A stretch of 64,000 nucleotides of DNA, taken from assembly GCA_963969595.1 (NCBI GenBank), contig OZ018411.1:30143445-30207444 (forward strand). The letters are read 5' to 3'. Shown one piece after another: positions 51,921-62,451 of the stretch; the first letter of the stretch is position 1, and each line of letters begins with the position of its first letter. The notes under the pieces were generated by a model that had not been told where the DNA came from, did not search any database, and saw nothing but the letters and a program-made list of their open reading frames with translations. Source of the DNA: Neckera pumila. Taxonomy: Eukaryota; Streptophyta; Bryopsida; Hypnales; Neckeraceae. Both the position numbers and the translations under genes were made by a program.

Positions 51921-52225
51921 CATTAGATGAGATTCAGGGGTCTTGGAGGGCGCTGAGTTCCCTTACTGTTTGCTGCGCTCCCAGACTGCGGGAATGCAGC
52001 AGCAACAACTGGCTGACGTGGCACAGCGACTGCCATGTCATTTTTTGAATGAAATAAAAATAATAATAATAATCATTTTGCTTAAAATGATATTTTGGTA
52101 ATATTGTTTGTTTGTTTTTTGAAAATAAAAATTTCTGACACCCACTTACCGGCGTTCACTAAATCTGGGCAGATCAGGGAACGGGCCTGAAACGGCCCAG
52201 CAAGACCCCTGAGTATCATCTAATG
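51921..52225. mobile_element. Palindromic MITE family P, copy B (inverted)
   Basis: The ends cattagatgagattcagggg and gacccctgagtatcatctaatg are inverted repeats. Read on the minus strand it aligns with copy A at 26734-27039, including cagtgaacgccggta/ggcgttcact and the self-complementary tgctgcgttc block. Length 305 bp. There are no obvious long direct repeats beside this copy. Confidence 0.7.
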
Positions 52226-52298
52226 AAGCAACTTTGAAGGAGACAATTGAACCTTCTACTTTGTTGAAAGATGGCATTTGGTCTTCAACTCAAATTAA

Positions 52299-53219
52299 CC
52301 CCTAAAGGACCAAATGACGTTTTTTGGCAATGTAGCAATTATTGGTAGCTCACTACGAACAAAAATTTCATTTTTTTTCTTTGAAAATTTCACACAATAT
52401 GTGCCCGAGGAGTTGCTTTAAGGCCCAACAATTTTCAAAACTTTTATCTATATGGTTAGAAAGTTATTGGATGATATGCCATTTTTAGTGGTTGGCGGGC
52501 AGCTCAAAAAAATTCTGAAAAATCACTTTTAAGAAAAAGAAAAATCTGAAATTGGCTTTCTAGATTTACATATATGTAAAAAGATTTGAATAATTTGGTT
52601 TTGATTTATGAGATGAAAATGATGAAGTGTTCTAGTTTGCGGGCAGTTATACATTTCTTGCTCTAAAATAAACTTTGAAGTCCTTTATTTAACTCTATTT
52701 TTTATATTTTTTGAAAAAAAGAAAAGCATAGGATGTAGATTGTTTATTACAACACTACAACCGTTGGGATTGGCTTTTTCAATTCCATAATTAAATCTTA
52801 ACAATTTAGTGTTTTGAATCATTTTCTACTTCTTTCTAAAACCTATTTTTTCCTGTGTGTTGTGCAATTTCAAATGATCTGAAATTGTTCAAGCATGTAG
52901 CCAACTTGCTTGGAAGAATGAATCCAAGGAGTAACCACCAATTTGGACATTTTTTCATTTAAATGTGATCTTGTGAAGTGCAGCTGCCCAATTTTTTGCA
53001 GGGCCAAAACAAGGGTTTTTGTCAATTCAAATGCTAATATCTTGCAATCTATAAGGAGGAAAGTTTTGAAAATTTTCCTACATATTTTCAAACAAGCTTA
53101 CTACAAGATCCTACGATTACATGTGTCCAAAACGTTTTTGTTCTAAAATTTGGTACTTGTACTAGAAATGGCAGTTTTGGAGCGTTTTTGGTGAAAACAT
53201 AGTCTCTGACCTTTAGGGG
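52299..53219. mobile_element. TTAA-type (piggyBac-like) element, copy 6, divergent subfamily
   Basis: Perfect TTAA at 52295-52298 and 53220-53223. Left end cccctaaaggaccaaatg, right end tgacctttagggg. Length 921 bp, the same as copies 1-3, but the interior is largely different: only the ends and blocks such as aatgctaatatcttgcaatc and gaaatggcagttttggag are clearly shared. This indicates at least two subfamilies of conserved length. Confidence 0.7.
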
Positions 53220-53223
53220 TTAA

Positions 53224-54180
53224 AATGACAAAGGAAGATCAACTTGCTGAAGATTGTAAGGCTCGTGAGGAGTTTGCTGAGGATGATGCCATTGCAAGAC
53301 AAACTTACAATCATCTATTGCAATCTTTCCAAGTGGGACATGGTCTTTTTAAAGGATGCTTTGTTGCCATTCAGCAGATGGTAATACAAAGCCTATATGG
53401 ATTGCCAAAGCGTTGTCTAATCCTTTAATAATCCAAATCATCCGAGCTATGTGCTAATTCAATATTTTTGTCCCACGTCAAGAGAGCCAAATGTTGAGGA
53501 GTATTATAAAAACTAGGTGGGTCTCTTCCAAAATAATTCATCAGAAAGTTGATAAGACCCAAAATCCATTTTGGAAGGAACAAATTCTCTGATGATGGCA
53601 TGGAAATTAGGTCAAGAAGGATAAACTTGAGTGTATCCCATCTACCCAGATTGATGTTATCAACAAAAAGTAGGCTTTGTATAATACCACTTAAGCATAT
53701 AGAAATAGAAAACTATGCACATACATACAAATATTTAAAATGGTTTCAAAATTACTCTTGTGGTAAAATCTCATCATGATGAAGTCCTCACGAATGGTCA
53801 AGTTCTTTTGTTCATGATTTTCTATTATTTATTAATTTATACCTCTTTGTATCTATTTTCTATAACAAAGTGTCTTCTTATAGTATTGTCTTAGTCTTCA
53901 CGAGTAGTTCCTAGTACTTGCAACAATATTTTTAGTTATTGATGTTCCCAATCAATGGTTGAGATTGTTCCGCTACAAAATATTCATAGTATTCAGCACA
54001 AAAATTATAGATTTTAGCAAGACACTACAAAATTGACCACCAATTCTTGCAATGACCCATGCAACCACATGTCTATATATCCGATTGAATAACCTTGCAT
54101 TTAATTAGTGGATAGTCAATGATAAATGAAATACAACTATTTGATGCCTTAATAAATAATTGTCAAACAAGAGAATGCTG
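53224..54180. other. Intergenic sequence, possible gene fragment
   Basis: Immediately beyond the TTAA element lies a short frame (53225-53428, 67 codons) with an acidic, protein-like start (DCKAREEFAEDDAIARQTYN). I do not recognise it and cannot extend it by splicing, so I leave it uncalled. Confidence 0.35.
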
Positions 54181-54680
54181 GGTAGCGAGCATGGAGCGGT
54201 GAGCGGGAAGTGAGGATTGGGGAGCGGGGAGCTAAAATATTAAAAGGAAAAACAAAAAAGTGGAAAAAATATGGAGGAAGAATTGGATGAAAGTTGATAG
54301 AAAAATGGATGAAACTTTAGGAAAAATTCATGAAATTGGATGGAAGAAATGGAAGAAAATGGTTGGAGAAAATGGATGAAAGAAATCAGAAAAAATGGAT
54401 GAAAGTGATTGAAAAAAATGGATGAAAGTTGGTGAAATTTTAGTGAAATTAGATGAAAGTGGATGAAAAAAATAGATGAAAGTTGGTGAAAGTATGGATG
54501 AAAATTTTGGATGAAAGAAGATGAAAGTGGATGAAAAAAATGGTTGAAAATTGGTGAAAATTTGGATGAAAGTGAATGAAAGTTGGTGAAAAATTGGATG
54601 AAAATGGATGAAGAAAATGGATGAAATTTTTTCAGAAATGGCTGAAAGGTTAGGAAAAAAATGAAAGAGAAAAGGTTGAG
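54180..54680 (+). repeat. C-depleted purine-rich minisatellite
   Basis: Diverged tandem copies of a roughly 20-base unit (ggatgaaagttggtgaaaat) fill 54240-54680. The plus strand has almost no C in this stretch. Because its complement is pyrimidine-rich, several minus-strand frames stay open for 160 codons; these are low-complexity artefacts, not genes. The array is preceded by a short gagc/ggga-rich run at 54185-54232. Confidence 0.75.
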
Positions 54681-55780
54681 ATCTAGAAAAAAATTCCATT
54701 GAACTGAAAATGGTTTTATTCGTTCTATAGAACCCATTTCCATAGAAGTAACTTGTCTTGTGACCGTGGAGGTGTAGGACTCCTACAGTCATAGATTTAG
54801 GACACATTTTCAATTTTCAATCAATTTTTTCATTGCAACCTACAAGGGGGCTATTTTGTGAGTCTTAGAGCATGAGCCACAAAGTCCAATGTTTGAGTTT
54901 GTTGAATCTCATCTTCATCTTTCACACCATCTCCCGCCATAGGCCTATGACCATCATCTATGTCATCATTTGCCTCTCCTTCTATGCCAATAAAAAGTTG
55001 GGCTTTAGCATCTATCTCATCAGGGGCTGAAGACTTTGAGATCATGTTCACCTTGGACACTAAGTTTTGAATAGAATACCAAATTACTATTTAAGAGCAC
55101 AAATGGAGTCCAATTGTAGTTCAAATAATGAAGAACAACATAAACAAGATTGTTTGGTAGATGAACAAGAGTATAGTGTCATGTCACCAAACTAAATATA
55201 AGTTGATACATTAAGTTTCATTTGTATATTATAAAGGATGTGCATTATTCAAGTCTACAATTACATGTTTGGAGTAGAGACTTCCATAGTCCACAATAAA
55301 TATAGAAGATACAAAGTAACAGAATTTGACAAGATACGGTAGGTCGATAGCTGGATGACACCTCCAAGCCATTGCACCTAACATGATCAAGTCTAGATTT
55401 CCTTGGAATATAAAAAAGAACAAGAACTAGTTCACCTGACCCTAGTCGTGTGCAGCATGATTTTAGAGATGGCCAATCCCATTCTCTATCCATTTCCTCC
55501 AAAGAGCATTGAGGCTTACCAATAGCCTGTCCAGAACGTCTTGCACATTTTCTAGTGGTCAATTAGCTTGGGGTAAAATTCAAAAAGCAAATGGATATTT
55601 GAGACAGTGTAAACAAATACAACAACCATGTGACTAATGCAAGCAAAGTCCCCTACATGTCTAGTATGGTGTAGAAACACCAACTTTTAATACTCATGGT
55701 CAGACCAAAAGCAATATTTGTAGGGATTGATAGGTTCCACCAACAACCAAAATCTAAATTGGAAGCCTCATAATCTGACA
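54681..55780. other. Intergenic sequence
   Basis: No supported gene. A minus-strand frame at 54851-55060 (69 codons, acidic) is not recognisable. Confidence 0.35.
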
Positions 55781-56700
55781 CAAATCAAAATCCCCCAAAA
55801 GAATTTTTTTCATAAGTTAGAGCCCCTGAAGCCCCTCTCACTATCAAAAGGCCTTGGTATAATGTATGAAGTCAGAAGTTTCAAAACAAAAGTACCACCC
55901 TTAAAGATAATTAAGAGATTCAATTAAAAGACATTACAAAATAAAAAGCAACAAACTTTGTAAGATAGAGCCCATAGGCTACTATTGCCAAAGAAAACTA
56001 GGGGCTTATGCAGTTGGTCGGAAGTTCTAAAATTAAAATCAAGAACAAACGAAACTTGAAGAAATGAAAAATAATGACATCAATAATACCAAAAAAGCCC
56101 ACCAAAAGTAAGAGTCTTCAAAGACATTTTTGCCACCGAGAAGCCTTATACTGGTCCATGTGGTCAAAACAACTCAATTTAAATGCCCCAACTCTTGAAA
56201 CATTTTGAAATTCGAATAAAAGCCATCATGAACTTTTAAAATTTTTTTATGTAAGCTAGCACCCTTGAAGCCTCTCTCAAGCACTAAGAGGCCTTTTGTT
56301 GGTGAAGAGTCATAGAGCTTTTGCAAACATTAATCAGCAACTAACAAAGTTTGACTAGATTCATTTCACAACAATCAGGATTTAAAAATAATAAGTTGCA
56401 CAAGGTAGTACCCTCCAACCCCCCTCTTGGTACTAAGAGGGGGTTTGGAGGGCACTTTCTCATGCATATTTCACAAACATTAATCAACAACTAATGATGT
56501 TCAACAAGATTTGCTTCACAACAAGTAAAATGAAAAATGAAAAGTTGCATGAGATAGTGCCCTCCAAACCCTTTGTTGGTATCAAAAAGGGGTGTGGGGG
56601 CCCTACCATTAGAAAAATAATTAGGCCTCTAGAGGGCCACTTTGCAACCCTTAGAGGACCCTATGTAATTTACCTTTTTTGGAGCTTAGGGATTAATTAT
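55780..56700. repeat. Hairpin-bearing tandem repeats, family H, first block
   Basis: About four diverged units of roughly 150-400 bp. The two clearest (56313-56460, 56465-56610) share acattaatcaacaactaa, ttcacaacaa, aagttgcayragrtagt and a core inverted repeat: ccctccaaccccc facing gggggtttggaggg around a short loop (56407-56454). Related cores with agcccctctcactatcaaaa are at 55830 and 56270. Family members also occur at 59800-61160. Confidence 0.6.
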
Positions 56701-58228
56701 TCTCCTATTCTTACTCACCATTCGACTATCAGATGACTGTCAATGGCTTTGAATCCAAGTTTAAATGTTCAATAGTCAAGGTCAAGGTACTCTGATGCAC
56801 GTTAATTTGATTACATGGGGGAGTCACGAGCTTAGAGGTTTAGTATATATGTAAGATTAGGGGGGGATATTCACCTAATATTTTGTAGTTATATATATTA
56901 TTATTAAAATTAATTCTAAATTGCCTTTTTTTTTATAGCACTCTATATTATTTGTACTACACTTTGAGTCCAATTTTTTGGCCCCTATATTAGATTAAGA
57001 AATTAGAACTAATAGGTGATGTATGATTTTTTTCCTATTACTAATTTTTATCCTTTTTTCTTTATTATTTGTCCTTTCAAACCATTTTTAATGGTTACTA
57101 GAAAATAAAATACAATATGTTTGGAGGAATGTACTATAGCAATACAAATACATTCATAGGCTATAAATAATATACTCTAGTTCTGTCAAACAACTTATTG
57201 CTAATCATCTACAATATATTCTAATGAATACAATAATCAATTGCAAGTACTTTAGTTCAGAAAAGATGACACTACATTACAATATAATTGGGTATAAAAG
57301 TCACCTAAAAGTTATCATGAATTTTGCTTTAATATATTCATATTTGTGCACTCCAAATAGTAAAATGGTATGAAAGAGCTAGGTGGTATATCATTATTAA
57401 GTATTAGGTGTATACAATCTTGGGTGAAAAGTCTTTTAGCTCCTACAAAATTTATAACCCAAATTGAAGACCACCAAGCTCTGACACATCTAATAATGAT
57501 CAACCACAAAGCTCTTTCATACCTTTTTATTATTTAAAGAGAACAAATAAGAGTACATTAAAGCAAAATTCATGATAGATTTTTCAAATTTTAAATGGCT
57601 TCAAAGGACTTTGCAGAAATCTGTCAAGGCATCTAGAGTCCCTCATCCAAGTTTCATGGATAATTTAGGATAGATCATGTGTCATTCTTTGTCCATATCT
57701 TCTTTATGGACATTAAATATCTACTCTACAAAATTATTTTTCCCTAGATATTATTGCCACCCTATATTTTTTCTACATAAAATCTAATACATGGTATAAA
57801 ATATAACCCTATATTAGTTATAATACCCTACATATAACTCAACACAATTTATATTAGATATAATATTATTTTAAATTTTAGGTATTGAGAGGTACATAGT
57901 ACCCTATCTTGGATCTCACATGGCTTCTAATATGCACACTAAGTGACCTCCTTAGGTATGATTATTGAGCACCTTTAACTTGGATGCTAATTGAACTATA
58001 ACCAAGTTGTCGAAAATAAAGCAAATGTCTAAAATAGGCCAATGACCATCTTCTATCAACCAAAATTTTTGATGACAATGTGAAAGACTTATCTCATTGA
58101 CACTAGGTGAGAAGGAAGGGTGAAGAGTTTTTTCTTATAAAAAAAATCATTTTTCCATCATGAGTCCTCAAAGAGTGTCACATAACTTGAAGTTGAGAGC
58201 TTGGCCGCTCATTGTCAAAACATAGAAA
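56701..58228. other. Gene-free AT-rich sequence
   Basis: No gene, RNA or element supported between the hairpin repeats and the fold-back element. Confidence 0.45.
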
Positions 58229-58598
58229 TTGTGTTAAAAACTCAAATTTCAAACCTCGTTTAGGCATAGTGGAATTCTTTTTTTCAAAAAGATTTGAAAC
58301 AACAAAAGTTTGGTAATCAAGCAGAGTTTTATCTCCAAACATCTGTTCAAATTTTAAGGCTTCAATTAAAAGTTATAAACAAATTTCAGAGAGGGAGTCT
58401 AAAAATGTGCAAAAAAATGTCCCATCCAGCCTTCCTTTGAAATTTGTCCATGAATTTTCATTGAAGTCTTCAAAACCAAAACGGACTTTTAGAGACAAAA
58501 CTTTGCTTGATTACCCAACTTTTTTCAGTTCAAATTTTTTTGAAAAAAGTTATTCTACTATGCCTAAATGAGGTTAAAAATTGAATTTTAACACACCT
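58229..58598. repeat. Fold-back element, family F, intact copy
   Basis: The arm gtgttaaaaactcaaatttc ... cctcgtttaggcatagtgga ... ggtaatcaagcagagttttat pairs with ataaaactttgcttgattac-type sequence, tctactatgcctaaatgagg and attgaattttaacac. Each arm is about 140 bp and near-complementary. Beyond the right arm, cccacatggattg and gtataaagag (58660-58700) are shared with the copies at 3562 and inside the CACTA element. Confidence 0.68.
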
Positions 58599-58759
58599 CC
58601 TGCATTTGACTAAACTATGAGCGGTTGAGCACCTATTGTTCTTAATCCACATATCCCACATGGATTGTCTCCCTACTACTAACCCACTAGTATAAAGAGC
58701 TGAACTTCTCATCATCATCAACAAGAACTTAAGAAAGTGCCATTAGAGACCCGATATTA

Positions 58760-59480
58760 CAAACGGCAATCACTTTGCTACGCGTTTTAGAATAATTGAT
58801 GAATAGAGTCAACAAGGGCGCAAAGCGCCGCCAGCGCCAATTACGCAGGTGCTCTTCGGCGAGAATAATCACAGGGTGAGAATCCCTGCCAGCGTCGCCA
58901 ATCACAAGGCGAGAATCGCCGCCATCGGCAGCTTGACTTTATATCAATTTGTTGCGCTCCACTTTCAGTATCTTTAAAGCTATTCAGTAGTGCGCGTTAA
59001 CCTCCATTCTACTCTGCCTTGTCAATTAGTAGCATCCGGCAAACTCGAGAAACCAATGTATAACGCACCGCGCTTAAGCTACATACTACATATTTCATCG
59101 GCCAAACTATATATGAATTCTACACCGCGGCTAAGAAAGGCAAAGTCCGCTCGAATTGCACATAGCCGCATCAAGGTCTGAACCAAATTGAGCAAAAGCG
59201 GCTACTTCACAATATTGAGCTAATTCTAGTTTCAAGCTACCGCATATTTGTTTCATAGCTTTTGACTGAGCCGCAGAACCTTGAGAGTAGGGTTTGCACC
59301 TATCTCTAGGCGCTAGCATAGGAACCCGGCTCCCTCTCAAAGAACACTAGCGATTCCAACTTCATGTTCTCGAGTTGCTAAGAACAATCCAAACTAAGGC
59401 TATCTTTCTGGATTCACTCCGCCTTCAAGCCTTGCTTCCTATTGTAATTGCCATTGTAGCAGGTGTGTAGCCTAGCCTAT
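58760..59480. other. GC-richer island of unlike composition
   Basis: Against flanks of about one-third GC, this stretch is near half GC and rich in cgc/gcg (caaagcgccgccagcgccaa, ggcgagaatcgccgccatcg). Within 58820-58925 a motif around ggcgagaatc is repeated three times. The later half (59280-59460) has the texture of plant mitochondrial spacer DNA. No gene is recognisable; organelle transfer is only a guess. Confidence 0.35.
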
Positions 59481-59796
59481 AAGGGCCATGCGGACTTGAC
59501 TTCATCCCCACCTTCCTCCAATATATCACTGGAAGTTTCTTGCCATATGCAATTATGCAGTAATTGCATGCTCCGCGGTTACGGTACCCTGATAGGACCA
59601 AATAAGCAAAGAGCACCAAAGTGCAAAAAAAATCTTTTTTTTTTTAGTGTCAGTAGCGGAACGTTCTGTAAATCAAAGAAGGTTGTTGGTAACAACACCT
59701 AGAGATATAGGAAGTGATAATGCTGACATGAGTAATGATAAATCACATGAAAAACATGATCCAAAGCTTAATACCTTAGTAACTAGCTTTAGAACC

Positions 59797-61200
59797 CACT
59801 ACACATGACTTTCCTTTACTTCACTTGTTAAATTTGACAATTCAACAAATGAAGTAAAATGAAGCCACTTAGACAAAAATGTGCAAGAGGTAGTGCCTTC
59901 CAAACCCCCTCTTGGCCCCAAGACAAGGTTTGGAGGGCACCTCTTGCACATTTTTAGGAAAGGATTCTCTAAAAAGTTGGAATTTCTAAAATGCTAGATT
60001 TAAAATTAAAAAAATGTGCAAGAGGTGGTGCTTCCAAACCCCCTCTCAGCCCCGAGACGGGGTTTGGAGGGCACCACCTCTTGCACATTTTAAAAAAAGG
60101 ATTCTCTTAAAAGTTGGAATTTCTAAAATGGGAAGTAAGTGAGCTCAGCCTTACTCCAGTCAAATAGCAGCTAGGAAATGCCTCTTCAAGGACCCTTCTT
60201 GATACCAAGAGGCCCATCTGGGGGTCTTCATTTTGATTAGCTACCGCCTAACCGGCAGCTGCACTCACAAGAGCGCATTCTTTTTTAAATAAAAACTGAC
60301 CACAATATACTTGAGTTTCTTTTTCAAGAATCCAGAGAGCCTACCTTGCCAAGCTAAATCCTAGTCACTTACAAAATCAAGAAACCAAAGTGCATTCTAA
60401 ATTTCTAATTAAAAGAAAATGAGAAGTAGGGTAATTCAACCTAATTCCTAGTCCAAAAAAATCCAAGAGGTGCCCTCCATTCGGTAACAAGAGGCCCATT
60501 GGAGGGGTCCTTGTCTTGAGCAGCTACCGCTAACAGGCAGCTGCGCTCACAAGAGCACATCCTTTTTTAAATAAAAAGCTAACCACAACATACTTGAATT
60601 TCTTTTTGAAGAAACAAGAGAGCCTACGCTGCCGAGCTAAATTCTAATCACTCACAAAGTCAAGAAATTAGAGTGCATCCTAATAAAAATAAAATGAAGA
60701 GTGGGTGAGTCCAATGTTACCCCGAGTTAAGAAAATGCCGAATGGTCCCCCTCCAAAAAAGTGCAATCCTTTCTTCTTTTAATATTTGAAACCGATATCA
60801 TGGAATTTTTTTCTCAGAGAACTAGAAAGCCTAATGTGGCAAGCTAAATTACAGTCACTTACAAACCAAATAAAGCTAGAGTGCGTCCTCCTCCAAACAA
60901 ATAATGGAAAGTCGGTGAGCCTGGCTCCAAGTCAACAATTAGTCAAAAGGTCCCTCCTTGGGTCCCCCTCTTGGTATTGAAAGTCCCCTTGGGCGGTCCT
61001 TGTCCTAAGCAGCTGTTACCCAATGGCAGCTATGTTATTAAGATTGCATCATTTGGGGGGGGGGATTCTTCATTCTGATATCTTTGAATCTCCTTATTTA
61101 AAGTTCTAGACAGCCTAACATGCCAAGCTAAATCCCGGTCTTTTACCAAACATACATAACCAGAGTTATGGATTTTAGGAAAGCCGGCTAGTCAGGCCTA
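59797..61200. repeat. Hairpin-bearing tandem repeats, family H, second block
   Basis: Two near-identical long hairpins, 59875-59957 and 60010-60095: arms aatgtgcaagaggtrgtgc...ccaaacccc and ggggtttggagggcac...ctcttgcacatt, followed each time by ggattctctwaaaagttgga. Then three diverged units of about 300 bp (about 60170-60420, 60470-60710, 60940-61200) share ccaagaggcccat, gcagctaccgc, aacaggcagctg, tttttaaataaaaa, agagcctac and gccaagctaaatcc. All are non-coding. Confidence 0.65.
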
Positions 61201-61999
61201 TCTCCAAATCAAAACAATGATGCAGAATGGCAGTTGCGCTGTGAAATGTTCTTTTTTTTTAATCAAAATGATTACACTTGTATATGTGAATGTCTTTTCA
61301 TGAAACAAAAAGGCCTAACAACACAGCTTGATTCTCAATTTATCATGAGCTCAAAGGCAACAAGAGTCAAGCTTGATGAAAAAAGGATGGAGATTAGGTT
61401 ACAAAGAAGCCTTATTGCAAATCAAAAATCCAAGGACTAGTCCTCAGACTGGACCTGCAAACCTCCTCAAGGGAGGCAATAATCACAATTCTTTATTTTT
61501 TGTCAAGAACGTTTGCACCCTAAAAACTCAAATTTCCTTGATTGGAACAAAAGAGCCTCACATTGCATCCCAATTCTCAGCCACTCACAATATGCCAAAA
61601 CAAGAGCAATGTCTGATACCCAAAAAAATGGAAAATAAAACCAATCTAGGCCAGCTGCCTCAAAAATGTGGAGATCCAAATAAATCTCAGCATCAAACAT
61701 TTTTGTTTACAATTTGTCGTGCGAACCCAATATTTCTTAAATGAAAATACCAAGGCTTTCTCTCAAAAGCTAAATATTCAGACTAGTCAACTATGTTTTC
61801 AAAACTATGACTTAGAAGCCATAAGCCTAAACCGCAAGTGCTGTACAATTTTCAAATCTAGATTTCTAGATTGTATCTCTTCAATTGCAAGCCATGTCGC
61901 AACCGTAATTTTTGGGTTCCTCTGATTGTCTAAATAACGGAACGGAAACAGGTAATTAGGATCCGTATCCGGTTAGAAGGGCAGAAGGAAATTATGGAT

Positions 62000-62419
62000 A
62001 GGCAACGATAATCCAGTAAGGAGAAAACCGTATCTGATCCGGTCAAAATGTTAGTATTCAGGAGCGGAATCATATCCGGATTGCACCTCAGAACGGATTA
62101 GGGTTGGACTGGATCGACAAACGACCGGACCGGAAAAAGGTCATGATGACGTGCTAGGGGTCCTGAGAGTATATAAGGGCTGGTCGTCCTCATTTTCACT
62201 CCTTTACTCCTCTCGAGCTCTGGAGCTGACCTTGAGTGCTGTTTCGCCTCTGTCCGTGCCAGAGCTGTTGTATGTATGTGCGCTTCCGGCTGGGTGTGTC
62301 TGGGAGTGTAGGAAGAATAAAGAACGTGTGGGGTGTAGGTTTTGTGAGTACTTTCCGGTTGAGATCGGACGAGAGGAAGTGAGGAACGGGACGTGCGGCT
62401 AGGAGAGAGTGAGGTAACA
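62000..62419 (+). mobile_element. Probable LTR (promoter part) of a retrotransposon
   Basis: Ahead of the gag-like ORF lie a TATA box (gtatataagg, 62170-62179), a pyrimidine-rich leader, an AATAAA signal (about 62316) and a run ending ggtaaca at 62419, the expected CA end of an LTR. The left boundary is not visible and the downstream LTR is outside the window. The bases after 62419 do not match the common initiator-Met primer site. GC content rises sharply from here to the window end. Confidence 0.5.
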
Positions 62420-62451
62420 ATCGGTAAGGGTCCAGCGGTAGTTTAGTGTCC

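Noticed and set aside
54240..54813. Two overlapping minus-strand frames of about 160 codons rich in Ser, Phe, His
   Set aside because: They are translations of the C-depleted minisatellite; two phases are open at once and the composition is low-complexity.
56684..56696. gcttagggattaa as a TTAA element end
   Set aside because: Short match with no partner terminus or shared interior; likely chance or a solo remnant.
62420..62451. tRNA-like A box (ggtccagcggtagtttagtg) as a tRNA gene or SINE
   Set aside because: No B box, cloverleaf or A-rich tail follows; it lies between the LTR-like end and the gag start.
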